A stretch of 64,000 nucleotides of DNA from Bullera alba (Eukaryota > Basidiomycota > Tremellomycetes > Tremellales > Bulleraceae), in the NCBI GenBank assembly GCA_001600095.1, contig BCIX01000007.1, positions 186,001 to 250,000 of the forward strand, in the 5' to 3' direction. Each line of letters starts with the position of its first letter. The first letter of the stretch is position 1. Position numbers and translations under genes: made by a program. Below are positions 1 to 11,952 of this stretch, piece by piece. Under the pieces are notes generated by a model, which searched no databases, was not told the DNA's origin, and worked only from the letters and a program-made list of their open reading frames with translations.

Positions 1-1197
1 GTCCTTGCCGCCGGTACCGTCTACGGCGTGGTCAACAAGACAAACATGATCAACTGGCTCCTACCCATCGGCCTCCAATTCGTCCTTCCAATCGCCATCA
101 TCCTCTGCTCTGGATTCCTCCCGGAATCCCCCCGATGGCTCGCTGGACAAGGTCGACTGGAGGAAGCCGCCAGTGTCCTGCGATCTCTCCGAGGCAACAC
201 CCTCGGACCCAATTCCGACGAGCTGGTTTGGAAAGAGGTTCAGGAAATCAAGGCAAACTTTGACGAACAGCGGGCTCTTCATTCCGGAGTCTCCTTCCTC
301 GAGCTGTTCCGTGGGCCAAATCTCAGAAGAACGCTCATCGCCATCGGTCTGCAGTCGCTCCAGCAAGCACAGGGAGTTTCGTTCGTTTCCAACTACGTCC
401 TCATCCTCCTCCAGCGACTGGGTATTGCCAATGTCTATACGATCGTCCTGGTCCTCTACGTCGTCTTGTTTGTCACCTCCCTCGGCGCCTTTTACTTTCC
501 CGACAAGCTGGGTCGTCGATTCCGTGAGTAAGCTCTTCTGTGACAACGCTGACAACTTTAGTCCTCCTGTTCGGATCCACGGCAATGTGCATCTGCATGA
601 CCATCTTTGGCGCCATCAGTGCCGCGTTCGAACAGCCCACTGGCCACTACGCCAACCTCCTCGTTGTCACCCTCTTCATCTGGATCTCCATCTTCTCCAA
701 CACCTGGTCAGTCATCCCTTGGACTGTCGCCGCCGAGATCTCATCCGCGCCGTTGCGTGAGAAGACGCTGGCTCTTGCCTCCTGGAGTGGTTTCGGTGTC
801 GGTCTCGCCGTTGGCTTTGTCGTCCCATACAGTGAGTCCAGCCGCCCCGAGCTAGAGCTGACATTGTGTAGTCCAGAACGAGGGTTACGGAAATCTCGGT
901 GGCAAGATCGCTTTCCTCTGGGCTGCCTTCTCTCTCGTCTCGTAAGTAATCTGGATCTAGAGAGGATCTGTCATCTGACCCCCCATTAGTGGCGTCTTTG
1001 TCTTCTTCTTCCTGCCGGAGCTCAAGGGTCGATCGCTGGAGGAGCTCGACTACATGTTCGAGGCGCGACTACCCACCCGGTCATTCCGCAAATTCGACTC
1101 GGCCGAGATGGTCGCCGACAAGCGCAAGGCCCATGACACCGAGGTCGAACACGAGGGTGTGGAGAAGAAGGTGGCGGAGATTGAGCATGTGGCTTAG
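1..1197 (+). CDS. MFS sugar transporter, C-terminal part (5' end outside window)
   Basis: This is the last part of a sugar/H+ symporter of the major facilitator family, in the plasma membrane. The frame is open from base 1. Exons are 1-523, 562-831, 872-941 and 990-1197, ending in TAG. Sugar-transporter signatures are visible: PESPRWLAGQGR after helix 6, the DKLGRR loop, and LPELKGRSLEELDYMF after helix 12. It is a close paralogue of the gene at 3022-4887: the protein is nearly identical over the shared part and all three introns sit at the same codons, so this is a tandem duplication. Missing from the window are the residues equivalent to about the first 170 of the neighbour. The sugar carried cannot be read from sequence; the catabolic neighbours suggest a uronide or oligosaccharide. 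Confidence 0.9.
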
Positions 1198-3021
1198 GCG
1201 GGAATTGTATAGCGGCTGGTCGTTGCTCGTCGACGACTCGACATAGACTCATAGACTCATAGAAACCTAGATGCATATGTGCATAATCATGTGATACTTC
1301 GTTATCCAGCAGTGCCAAGGCTGATGCTGGCTGATGCTGTGGCCCTGTGGCTAATCGATCGTCATGTAAACAGTTCTCGCTGGCAGGGGGCTATTAGGCG
1401 GACGACAGTGACAAGAATAGAGATCATTCGCGTGTCTCGACTAGACTAGCTTCCGTTACCGTACTGTTGGCTGTGCCAACTGCTTTAGTACATTTCCACT
1501 ATCTGTGATACCTTATCGCCCCACAGAGTGCTGAGAGTCACAGTACTCTATTGTCTACAGGCGGATCTGTGAGCTTGAGCTATAGATGTCTGTCTGATCC
1601 ATTACGTATACACTGGCAGGCTACCACTCTTTAGCACGCTCTTCGAGTCGCCAGTAGCATGTGAGCACGTACCATCCCGTCAATCCTCCAAGTCGGCTTC
1701 GATGTCCATATCCAGCATCGTAGTCGTCACGTTCGCGGCAAATTCGGTGCATAGGACGGTTGATCTCGGATCTATTCACAATCAGTCATTCTCCCGAGCA
1801 CTCCTGCCTGATGAGAGGATGAGTGAGGACAGGTGAGGGCGATTGTCATGGTGTATGACGCTCTGTGCGGGATATTCTCGCTGCGAGCTCGCTGCCCATT
1901 CACAATCTCGGTCCAGATCTCTGGAATCATTCGCAAACGAAGGAGCCGTCTGGTGGATAAATGTCGGAAGCTGGCAATTAAGTAACGTTCATGAACTACC
2001 GCCCTCTACCGCCTCGGCCGAGAAGAATCGGGTGGGATGAGGAATGGGAATTGGGATCTGGGCTGATCTGAGGCTGTTGCTGGCTGTTGAAGCCCTGGAT
2101 AGAGCTGTCTGGAGCGAGGAAGGCGCAATATTGCAAGAACTGTGCTGTAACGGCATACGCATAGCCTGACTGCCGCAATGATCATCTGCCGAGGTGGTAC
2201 GTGAGGCGTCGGGAGGTCGTATGCTAGGACGAAGTCTGACGAGGTAGGACGTCGGAAGTCACACGAAGCGATGGATGCTTTTCCAGCAGCTGTAACTTCC
2301 GGGTACATTTCCGACATGTCTTCGGTTGGCGACTGATCCACTGTACGCCTGGTCTGGCCCTGTTCGCCTACTGCCCCGGGCCCCCTACGAGCCCCTACGG
2401 CCGCTCCCCTCCCCTGCCTCTGATCTCCTGCTGGAGATGTTTCTGCCCAATGGTCCCCTGTAGTCCCCGGCTCAACGACTCTGCACTACTCTCAACTACT
2501 CTGCATGAGCGAGCAACTCTGACTCCTGAGCGAGATCCTGAGCAATCCCGGCTCGTCTCGGCCCAGACTCCCGGGAGGTCTCAAGCTGTCTCAGACTCTC
2601 AAGGCTTCTCAAGGCCCGAAGAGCGTGAGCTTCTAGACCAGGCACTACTGGACTTACGGCAGTCACGCATAAGCTTCGGATTAACCAAGCTCGCTTTGAG
2701 CGAGTGACTAACGGGGGAGTTAACTCGGCGACTGTCATTCTATTATTTCTGCTCATACTCGCGCTCGTGATCATCCGTAGAGCTAAGAACAGGGCAGCAA
2801 CGGGTGGTAGATCGGAGGGTTGGATAACCGCCCCGGTAGATATCCTGACTTGCAGACCATGTACAGGGTAGTCTAGGGTAGTGTGCAGCGTTTAGCTCGG
2901 AGGAAAGACCTGGCGATCTAGGAATACCCTTGGTGATCATCCCATCTCAGACATGTATAAAGAGCTCCGGAGGGGTCTCCACTGACACCCCACACAACAA
3001 CACTGATTGCCACCAGACAAG
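1198..3021. other. intergenic region between the tandem transporters
   Basis: I see no convincing gene in these 1.8 kb; all frames are short and lack family motifs. It holds the 3' flank of the first transporter and the promoter of the second, including a TATA box near 2956. Bases 2490-2710 are rich in short CTGAGCGAG/CTCAAGGC-type repetition without a clear unit. Confidence 0.6.
2956..2962 (+). promoter_or_regulatory. TATA box of the MFS gene at 3022
   Basis: TATAAAG lies 60-66 nt before the start codon, a distance shared with other genes of the catabolic region. Confidence 0.55.
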
Positions 3022-4887
3022 ATGGGTTTCTACTCTGACCTCGTGAGTCGATCACTCCCTTCAGTAGACACTTGATCCTGTATCGCTGACACTCCTACAG
3101 ACGCCAAAGCTCGCCCTCGTCTCCTTCATCGGGTCTCTCGGAGCGCTCAGTTTCGGAGTGAGTCAGGCCCGCGGCAACTATACCATGGAGCTAATGCCTT
3201 CAGTATGACAACGGATGGTGGGGCTTCATCCTCGGATCGCCATACTTCAATGACCAGTTTGGCAACACGGCGACAACCAACCCCGCGACCGGCGTCACGA
3301 CCATCAGTCTCTCCTCGAGCGAGCAGAGTGCCGGTACTGGACTCGGAACGGCCGGTATCATGATCGGCTGTATGATTGCGCCGTATGTCAACGAAAAGTA
3401 CGGTCGAAAGAAATCCTTCCTCCTCCTCGCCGTCATTGGAATCATTGGCGCCCTGATCCAGGCCCTGTCGACCATTGGCACACAGTACTGGGTCCTCATC
3501 GTCGGCAAGATTGTCCTCAACATTTCCGTCGGTATCGCTTCGGCAGTGGTCGGCGTCTACCTGAGTGAATGTGCGCCAGCAAGTCTGCGAGGGGCCTTGA
3601 TGTCAAACTACAACATTGTCCAGGTAGGTCCCTCAGTGTGAGGTTCTCGGCTGACAACAGAACGTCGGATACGTGCTCGCCGCTGGAACAGTCTACGGTG
3701 TCGTCAACAAAACCAACATGATCAACTGGCTCCTGCCCATTGGACTCCAGTTCATCCTCCCCATCGCCATCATCCTGTGTTCGGGATTCCTGCCAGAATC
3801 GCCAAGATGGCTCGCCGGACAGGGACGACTGGAGGAAGCTTCTGCCGTCCTACGATCCCTCCGAGGAAACACCCTCGGCCCCAACTCGGACGAGCTCATC
3901 TGGAAAGAGGTCCAAGAGATCAAGGCCAACTTTGACGAGCAGCGAGCGCTTCACTCTGGAGTCTCCTTCCTCGAGCTCTTCCGTGGACCAAACCTCCGAC
4001 GAACGTTGATCGCCGTCGGCCTCCAATCCCTCCAACAGGCCCAAGGAGTGTCTTTCGTCGCCAACTACGTCGTCATCCTCCTCATCCGACTCGGCATCCA
4101 AAACGTCTACACCATCATCCTCGTCCTCTACGTCGTCCTGCTCGTCACTTCCCTCGGCGCGTTCTACTTCCCAGACAAGCTCGGCCGTCGATTCCGTGAG
4201 TTCTTTGGTACCTGTCTTGAACGCTCACGCTGACATCGTGTAGTGCTCCTCTTTGGCTCTGCCGCGCTTTGCATCTGCATGACCATCTTCGGAGCGATCA
4301 GTGCCGCGTTTGCACAACCCACCGGATCCTACGCCAACCTCCTCGTTGTGACACTCTTCATCTGGGTCGCCATCTTCTCCAACACGTGGTCCGTCATCCC
4401 ATGGACCGTGGCCGCCGAGATCCCATCTGCCCCACTTCGTGAAAAGACTCTCGCGCTGGCGTCTTGGAGCGGCTTTGGTGTCGGTCTTGCGGTCGGATTC
4501 ATCGTGCCTTACAGTGAGTACATTGCTACACCGGTATGTTGTATCGCTAACACGCTCCAGTTCAAAACGAAGGCTACGGAAACCTAGGTGGAAAGATTGC
4601 CTTCCTCTGGGCCGGTTTCTCCGCCGTCTCGTGAGTAATATGACGATTAGAGGAACTGTGATCTAACCCCCCGTAGCGGCGTCTTCGTCTACTTTTTCCT
4701 ACCGGAGCTCAAGGGCAGATCGCTCGAGGAACTCGACTACATGTTCGAGGCTGGTGTCGCGACTCGATCGTTCCGCAAATTCGACACGTCAGACCTGGTC
4801 GCCGGCAAGCGCAGGGAGCACGACACCGAGCTCGAGTCGGAGAAGCAGGGTGACAAGATGGATGCTGAGATCGAGCACGTGGCTTAG
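3022..4887 (+). CDS. MFS sugar transporter, complete tandem copy
   Basis: A 527-residue sugar/H+ symporter of the fungal hexose/alpha-glucoside transporter type, expected in the plasma membrane. Seven exons: 3022-3042, 3101-3157, 3204-3623, 3661-4195, 4244-4513, 4561-4630 and 4677-4887. Visible motifs in order are FGYDNGWWG in helix 1, NEKYGRKKSF in loop 2-3, SECAPASLRGAL after helix 4, PESPRWLAGQGR after helix 6, QQAQGVSF in helix 7, DKLGRRF in loop 8-9 and LPELKGRSLEEL after helix 12. Helix 7 has QQAQG where many hexose carriers have QQxxG, so the sugar-binding face is family-like. The start is the first ATG after a TATA box and opens a 7-codon exon. Substrate specificity is unknown. Confidence 0.93.
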
Positions 4888-5074
4888 TGACTTGAGGCTA
4901 GTCTTCTGTCTAGGGCATGTGTAATGGTGTATTAATGCAGCTATGCTCTTTCTGGGACCCAGTCGTTGACAGCCAAGCTATGAGATGTCTCATCAACAGT
5001 GGATCGCGCTGATCCGGGCTCATAGACACAACTACAGGCATGGTATTGATATGCAGACCACTACTCTAGGGATT

Positions 5075-6370
5075 CTAAGACCTCAAAAACCTGTTCACTT
5101 GTTCGACGCAGAAATCCCAGGTCTGCCTCGTCGCGACCGGATCCTCAGCCTAACACGTCGTCAGCTTTGCAACATGTACGCGAACGTACCTTGGGATGAG
5201 ACGGGTGATACTTTCTTGCCCACGGTACGTAGTAAGATCCCGTGTCCTCGATAGTGACCTCTGGCGACGTCGCGGCGTAGAGCTGCGTGAGACAACCCAG
5301 AGATGGGGGGTAGAGAGGTACCTGACGATGTAAGCGACCCTCTGGCCAATCAGACTCACCACTTTCTTGATCATCCAGTTGTAACAGTTTTCATGACGCA
5401 TTAGATCTGTCGCAATGTTTCCGGGATCTTGAGCGAGTCAGCCCAAGACTCTCCCCGGGTGGACTTACGCAGAGATACTGAGATGATGCCCTTGCTTCGA
5501 AGACGATCCGCATACTCTCTCGCTAGGTGAATGTCCCCCAGTTTGCTGAAAGGTGCTATCAGCAGGGATCCTGAGATGAGGTGGTTGACGTACCTCTGCC
5601 CATACCGGACTTGAGTGCTCACACCCTTCTTCTCCTTTGTGACAGCCTCAAAGTCAATACCGGACGCGGACGTGAACCCAAAGTGCTAAGACGATCAGAA
5701 ACGCTTGCTGCCAAAGACGCCATTCACTCACACCCGAGCTGGAAAGCCATACCATCCGGACGGATCCAACAGGCGAGTTCTGACTGGCCGTGATCATGAG
5801 TGGAAGGACGGTCTGGGTGAATGCAAAGTGCCCAATGACATTGGTGCCAAACTGCATATCCAAGCCGTCCGAAGTCTTCGCGTCCTCGGGAGGGAACATG
5901 ACACCGGCAGAGTTGATCTGAGGAGGTAAGTTTAAAGCCGGAAACCCATGCACCCACCAGAATGTCGAGGTGGGTTTCGCGTTTCAGGAGTTCCTGACCC
6001 GCTTGGACACACTGGTTGATGCTGCCCAGGTCGAGCTTGAGGAAGCTATAGGGGTCAACACAGTATGACATGATCACTCACTGGATATCCGTCTTCTTGG
6101 TCTCTCTCTTGATCTCCTCTATCGCTTGCCTCGCCTTGTCCTCGGACCGGCACGCCGCGTACACTCTGGCATTCTTCTCCAAAAGATGTTGCGCAGTCAG
6201 TTTCCCGATTCCGGCCTATAGCACGATCAGCCTGATGCTTCACCCATTCGGAAGCGACTTGCGTTGGCTCCAGTCACAACGACAACCTTGCCTGAGAGGT
6301 CGGGAATGTCCTCGACGTTGAACTTGGACTTTGGAACGAAGAATCCGTAAGCGGCAGTGTCGAAAAACAT
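5075..6370 (-). CDS. short-chain dehydrogenase/reductase (SDR), retinol-dehydrogenase-like
   Basis: An NAD(P)-dependent oxidoreductase of 319 residues in nine exons: 6370-6263, 6215-6082, 6045-5958, 5917-5732, 5685-5594, 5545-5469, 5427-5360, 5321-5190 and 5149-5075. The Rossmann cofactor motif TGANAGIG falls at about residues 34-41, an NSAG turn follows near residue 112, then SSSG and the catalytic YGQSK (YxxxK), then LHPG after the active site. The C-terminal PPSLGCLTQLYAATSPE is typical of the fungal WWOX/retinol-dehydrogenase-like subgroup. The first intron begins with GC instead of GT, and only that splice restores the cofactor motif. No signal peptide is seen. In this setting it could reduce a uronate-derived keto-aldehyde, but that is inferred from position only. 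Confidence 0.9.
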
Positions 6371-6437
6371 GGTGCTTCGCTGGTGGCTCTGATTAGAAGG
6401 TGAGGGGGACGAGACAAACGAGCCAAGCACGAGGGCC

Positions 6438-6444
6438 TATATAT
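6438..6444 (-). promoter_or_regulatory. TATA box of the SDR gene
   Basis: TATATAT (reads ATATATA on the minus strand) lies about 68-74 nt before the SDR start codon at 6370. Confidence 0.45.
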
Positions 6445-7593
6445 GAGAATTGAGAAGAATGGCATGTGTTTGTGCAATGTTCATACCATGCCCACTGCAG
6501 CTAGAAGATGGCGCCAGGCACCTGGGTGACTCACAAATCTCACATCAGCTGACGTCCCAATCCAGCAGCCGACGGTCTACAGATCTTGGCCTGCCTTGCC
6601 GGTCGTACGCGTGTGCGTCGATCGCAGTCCCGGCACGACGGCAGCGATCTGACAAGCTCTAACGAGGAGCTTATCGCACTCGCTCGAATCGGTCATTCCC
6701 CGTCACGTTATCAGCTTACCATCTCGCGTTCCTGGTTCATCCCGTCTCACAGTCTCAGGCTCTCAGCCTGTGTTCGACAGAATGCCTCCTATCTTGCCGG
6801 TCTCAGACTCTCAAGCGGTCCCTCTGTTCTGCAGTCCGCAGTCAGCTGCACTCGCATAAGCGAATCACATGCTCTGACGACGCCCAGACCTGCCTAGACC
6901 GGGCATCTGCTGCCAGCTACTGCGGCAGCGCGATGCGGCATGTTTGAGATGGACAAATGCCTCCCCGCGTCTTGCGCAGCGAAGTTGTCACTGACTCTAG
7001 TTGGATCTGTTTCTGACGCTCGGGCCGTTTACTCCGAATACACCAGATTCGTAAGGTCGGCCCGAGGGTCATTAGCATTTGGTCTAAAACAGTCTAAAAC
7101 CTTCTAAAAACCCTTTTCGGACTGGATTAGGGTTTACGATTACCCCTATTCGCCTGTTTTTCGTAATATCTCGTAATAGAAGGCTGAAACACGGTTATCT
7201 CGACCCCGTCCCAAGCCCGTGGGTAAGGTAATGTGAATATGAATATCGCCCTATATCGCCCGAGGTTCAGACGTTCAGATCTGTCAGACACGTTTTAACG
7301 TCACGGCCGTCGGTCACAAGTGCCGAGCAGATCGACCATGACGTGCTGGGGGTCGCGGCCGTGTTCTTGATATATCCTGATGTATCTCCCTCTGCCGGCT
7401 TGGCCACGCAAGCGTTGCAACTTGACTCCTTGAGCCGGAGCCAGCCGGTCGCCGTTGCTAGATGGTGTTCGTCTCGTTTACGATCTTTTGCGATTGGTCA
7501 ACCTCTCCTCCCAGCCAGAGCACAATTCGGCGCTGCGGCCGTCTCGCAACGAGTAGTTGCTGGTAGTTGTGACGCGAGCTCGGAGTCAAATAT

Positions 7594-7629
7594 CACCCTC
7601 TGCTTTAGCTGCACCCTCTGCTTTAGCTG
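7594..7629. repeat. 18-bp direct repeat, two exact copies
   Basis: CACCCTCTGCTTTAGCTG occurs twice back to back (7594-7611 and 7612-7629) in the gene-free region. Confidence 0.85.
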
Positions 7630-9122
7630 CTCTGATCTTCCTGCTTATGCAAAAGGTCAGGCTTGGGGGGATGCGGCCTGATGTGGCCATTGGTGAAACA
7701 CTGGAAGGTATTCCTATTGGCTAGCCGCTCGACTGCTGGAAGTCGGAGCCTGGTGTGAAGCTAGGGCTTCCCTTACGGGTTTGGACCCGTCGAGTCTAGA
7801 ACCGTAGTCCGTACCGAGGCGACTTGCAACTGCTAAGTCGAGCTATAGTGCTGCATTTGGATAGCCTGCTGATCTACTTGACAGAAGCCTCGAAGCCATT
7901 GGGACCTGTGGATCTGTCAGCTTACGATCAAGTTCGAGGTGTTGCGGCTATTATAGCTCATCAATGTAACCTGTTGACCTGACTCGTTGATGGCCACTGA
8001 CTAGGCTTGACCGCAGTCGACCCAGGTTAGGAGCCTGTTCAGTATCACTCAGCAGTCAGTGCTACTCGGTCGCCTCGTAGACACATATACAGCAGTGCTG
8101 AATGTCAGACTGTTTGTTGATCCTCTCGGGCAACTGCTACTACGAGGCTAAGAGACAGGTAGCCTGCACTCCTTCGTCCACGCGACTGCCGGGTCCCAGG
8201 CGTGTGCCGCGCTTACTTGAACCTCCTTGAACCCGCTCTCAGCTCCCCTAGTCCTCGCTCCGCGCCTGTCTTCCTGAAGCTCACAGAGGTACACCCGATT
8301 TCGTTCACAACCTCTCTGGACGTCGCCACAACAGTTGACCGGACAATGCCCGGGGCGTCGGAGAGTACCCCCAGTTCTCCCGGTGTGAAGCAGTCGGGTC
8401 GTGCAGGACTTCAGCAGGCTGGATGTCGTTGGTGTCTAAAATTGATGCTCTCGCATCAGATATAGAAGATCTCGCAAGAGCTCGATGCAGCTCCGTGCAG
8501 CGTTGATTACAGTAGGGCTCTGGTAGACGATACTGGAGCTCTCTGTTCTTTCTGGGTACCGAGATGAGACTTGGACCCTTTTAGATCCGGAAATAGGTAC
8601 GTGAGCCTTCGTGAACTGTGCCCTCTGTCTTTGCCTGTCTCTGCTATCTGATTTCACGATCCATCGCATCGTCGAGAGCTCCCTAGATCTCCTCGTCTGG
8701 AGTTGCATTGGAAGGCTTGGTACGTATTTCCAGGTTCTCAGGGCAATGCAAGGCTAAATGCTCCGTTGTGTTGCCGCAGTCGGGACACGAGGGGGCACGC
8801 CAGAGCACGCCGAGCATTATACCCTTGTTTTGCCGAGATCTCAGATCTCACCCTCTCTGTCTACCTTACAGATAGTCCGCAAACGGTGTACACAGGTACT
8901 TATAAACAGGTCTCAACAGGAGTCAATAAGTGCCCATAAGTGCCTGTTGTTGATCCTGAATCTCGCAGAAAGCGTCCTTGGCGCCCGTGAGTAGCCACTG
9001 ATGCAGTAGGACCTGGGGGGGACGCACTAGGTATGTCAGGACCCAGGTTCACTCTGGATTCAAGGCTCAAGTCTCGCGTCAACCCCAGCCGTTTTTTGCT
9101 CTCGAACAGATTTAGGCAGATG

Positions 9123-9128
9123 TATAAG
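9123..9128 (+). promoter_or_regulatory. TATA box of the lyase-like gene
   Basis: TATAAG lies 53-58 nt before the start codon at 9181. Confidence 0.5.
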
Positions 9129-9180
9129 ACCAGAACTAGATCACGCCTTATCGAAGTTTTTAACTCATTCGCCAATCGCC

Positions 9181-10542
9181 ATGCTCGCACTTACCCACTT
9201 AGTAGCCTGGCTCCCATACCTTGCTCTTTGTGTCTCCGCTGCGGTCGATCATAGGGCCAACATACCTCAAACTTTTGCTCATCCTGGTCTACTCAACACC
9301 AACGAAGATTTTGCTCGCATTACGCATCGAGTCCAAGGGAAACAACAACCGTGGTTAGCGGGATGGAACAAACTGGTTGCGAACTCCCGATCTCGGCTTG
9401 GATATGTTCCGAGACCCACAGAAACTATTTGCAGAGGTCTACGGGCCAGCTGTCAGGAGAATTATGGGCAAGCTTTCGGAGACTACGCGGCTTGTTATCA
9501 GTGAGCGTTCTTGTGCTCGGGCCAGCGCTGATCCTGGAACAGGCATGCGCTCCGCTGGAAGATCGAGGGTGATACGCAATTTGCCGACAACGCAGTGGAT
9601 ATCATCAACGCCTGGTCATCGACAACGAAATTTATCAACGGCTCTGCGGACAAGTATCTCGCCGCAGGTATATATGTATATCAATTCGCAAATTGTGTCG
9701 AGCTTATGCGCGACTATGCCGGGATGAGCTCCCAGAATTTGACATCGGCGATCAATCTCCTCACCAATGTCTTCTGGCCGCTCAATAAAGACTTTCTCGA
9801 TCGCCACAACGGCTTCCCTCATCATTATTGGGCGAACTGGGACCTCGCTCAAATCGCTTCTGGTCTTTCGATTGGAGTTTTGGCGGACGATCCTTCGATC
9901 TACAACTTCGCGCTGGATTACTTCTTCAATGGTATAGGTCAAGGATCAATTCACAATCTGTTTTGGAAGGTATATGACGAGGGGCTAGCTCAATGCCAAG
10001 AGGTGAGCTTGACACTCATTCGAGCTCTGAGGTACGACGTGCTGACATATACAACATAGTCTGGTCGCGATCAAGGTCATACCATGCTCGACCTGGCACT
10101 TACCGGTGTCATAGCCACCACTGTTTACAATCAAGGTACCGATCTGTGGTCATATGCCGACAATCTCATCTTCAAAGGTGCCCAATATGTTGCCGAATAC
10201 AACCTTGGATTCGAGGTGCCCTTCACTCCGTTTGTCGCATACTGGCCCAATGGGCGCGTGGACTGGAATCAGACACAAAGTTCACCAATAGCACGCGGCA
10301 ATAATCGACCAATCTGGGAGATGTACTACAATGAGTACATCGTTAAACGTGGTCTCAAAGGTGGTCTTAATGCCACCTTCATCGAGATGTACGCCGCTCG
10401 CATTCGGCTTGCAGGCGGCGGCGCCGAGGGAGGAGGAGGCGATTATGGTCCAAACAGCGGAGGATACGATCAGCTTGGTTTTGGGACGCTACTATACTCT
10501 GCTGATGGTACAAACGCTGCCGATACATACAACTATCTCTAA
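9181..10542 (+). CDS. secreted alginate-lyase-family protein
   Basis: A 420-residue protein in three exons (9181-9500, 9543-10002, 10060-10542). The first ~21 residues form a hydrophobic signal peptide ending near VSAAV, so it should be secreted. The rest matches the alginate lyase superfamily (alpha/alpha-toroid fold): HPGLLNT near the N-terminus, an EPW/QPW-type segment (KQQPWLAGWNKL), HHYWANWDLAQ in the middle and SGRDQGHT near residue 260, the usual order for the fungal and bacterial members. Such proteins cleave or bind uronic-acid polysaccharides by beta-elimination, but the substrate of the fungal members is mostly unknown. A Gly-rich segment (GGGAEGGGGDYG) lies near the C-terminus. 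The splice CA|G at 9500/9543 restores RWKIEGD. A supply of unsaturated uronides would suit the GH88 enzyme at 20497-22250. Confidence 0.85.
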
Positions 10543-11952
10543 GTCCCGATGATTATGTACGTCAATGATGATCATGATTTTGAACACCTGGAAGAGGTGG
10601 ATTACAAAGCGGCTTCAGCCGCCCGGGCACTCATTAGAGAAACATACTGGTTACTAACTAGTAACTAGTAATAAGTTGTGAGGTCCACTTACTAGTTACT
10701 ACCTACTTACTAACCGCTCCGGCCCGACGGTTAGTAAAATTTACTTTTAGTAACTAGCAAGTGCTCAGCACTGTCCGGCAGAACGACCCAGCGGATAGCT
10801 GGTATGGAGGAGTCAACAGGAAGACTGCATCGCAATGTCTACGCCCGGGTGGAGACAAGGTAGAGAGGCAATTGGCCAAAGCGGTGACCCCTCACAGCCT
10901 GGCTGCTGGCAGACGAGTGAGGCGACAACCCATGGCCATCGTGACGCTGGTAACGCATTCTTGGTGAAGTTGAAGCTCTTCGTGTTTAGGAGATGCTCAA
11001 GCTGTGAGATCTCCGCAAGCTGGTCGCATGCCTGCAACACCATGTAGTGCATGGATAGCTCTACCCTTTCACATCCCCACTTAAAGGAAGTCAGCGAGGA
11101 CACTGTCTTATGACATTGAGCGGTCAGTCGATTTCACACTCGCGCCTTCTCATCCCAATCAATCCTACGACAAATGTAGAACGCCAGCGACAACATTATC
11201 ACAAGATATGTCAGGTGGAGCTTCCCGAGTGCGCAGACGGCATCCCGACCGTATAACACCTTCCCTCCCACACTACGAGTGGTCATCACAACAGTGGGAC
11301 GAAAATGATCTTACAGAAGCCCCGCGTCGTTCTAGGGTTGTGCAGACGGTCGATCGCAGAACGACTTGGAAAATCAGCGGGCCGGGGGGATGGTGAGTTT
11401 GAGCTAAGATCGTCTGTCGCAACTCGCAAGGGACCTGAAGGATCAGTGTCCGGCGACGAACCCCAGGATGGCGTTCACTGCAAGTCCGGGTTACGGGTGT
11501 GGGACAATATTTGAGTCTATCACGTCTGCTCTAATCACCAGCCATTCATGCACCTCGCTGATCTCATCGAAGGCAGTTGCAGCACGAGTACATCAGATCC
11601 ACCTCCCGAGTCAAAATCTTAGCCGAATCCGGGATCAGCATGCTCGATCAATCTCAGCACCTTCATTGACCACGACTGCAGATCAATCTGAGATCCTCTC
11701 CCGCCGTACCAGTTGCTGCTGATCAAGACCAATGGGGGAAGAGGATGCAAGGAAGCTGCTTTAAAGACGGAGCTCTCGAAGCCGTATTGTCCGAGAGGAG
11801 TCGCGCATCTCTGGTGAGTACCTTGCGTAGGTGTGACTCGGCTGCGAAGAAGGATCCGTACCGAAGGAGAATAATGCATCAAGCAGTAGGGAGCTCAAGC
11901 GAGACACAGCGGGACACGGCTGAAGACGACACTCAATCGTCGACTACTGAGC
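10543..11952. other. intergenic region, 3' ends of convergent genes
   Basis: No supported gene. It contains the inverted-repeat cluster at 10649-10758 and otherwise only short frames without motifs. Confidence 0.55.
10649..10715. repeat. imperfect inverted repeat rich in GTTACTAGTAAC words
   Basis: The left arm 10649-10676 and right arm 10687-10715 are near reverse complements: GGTTACTAACTAGTAAC-like against GGTTAGTAAGTAGGTAGTAAC-like. The loop is about 10 nt. A third related stretch follows at 10729-10758 (GGTTAGTAAAATTTAC then TAGTAACTAG). It could form a hairpin in RNA or DNA, or be a short miniature element; no target-site duplication was identified. Confidence 0.6.

Larger units (their letters stand above)
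6371..9180. other. 2.8-kb region without a recognisable gene
   Basis: Only short frames without motifs on either strand. The left end is the SDR promoter. The stretch 7080-7200 is AT-rich with repeated CTAAAAC-like words. An exact 18-bp tandem duplication sits at 7594-7629. The right end is the promoter of the lyase-like gene. I see no transposon ends, coding relic or RNA gene. Confidence 0.55.

Noticed and set aside
7130..7160. TTAGGG and CCCCTA words suggesting a telomere remnant
   Set aside because: Only single copies, not an array.
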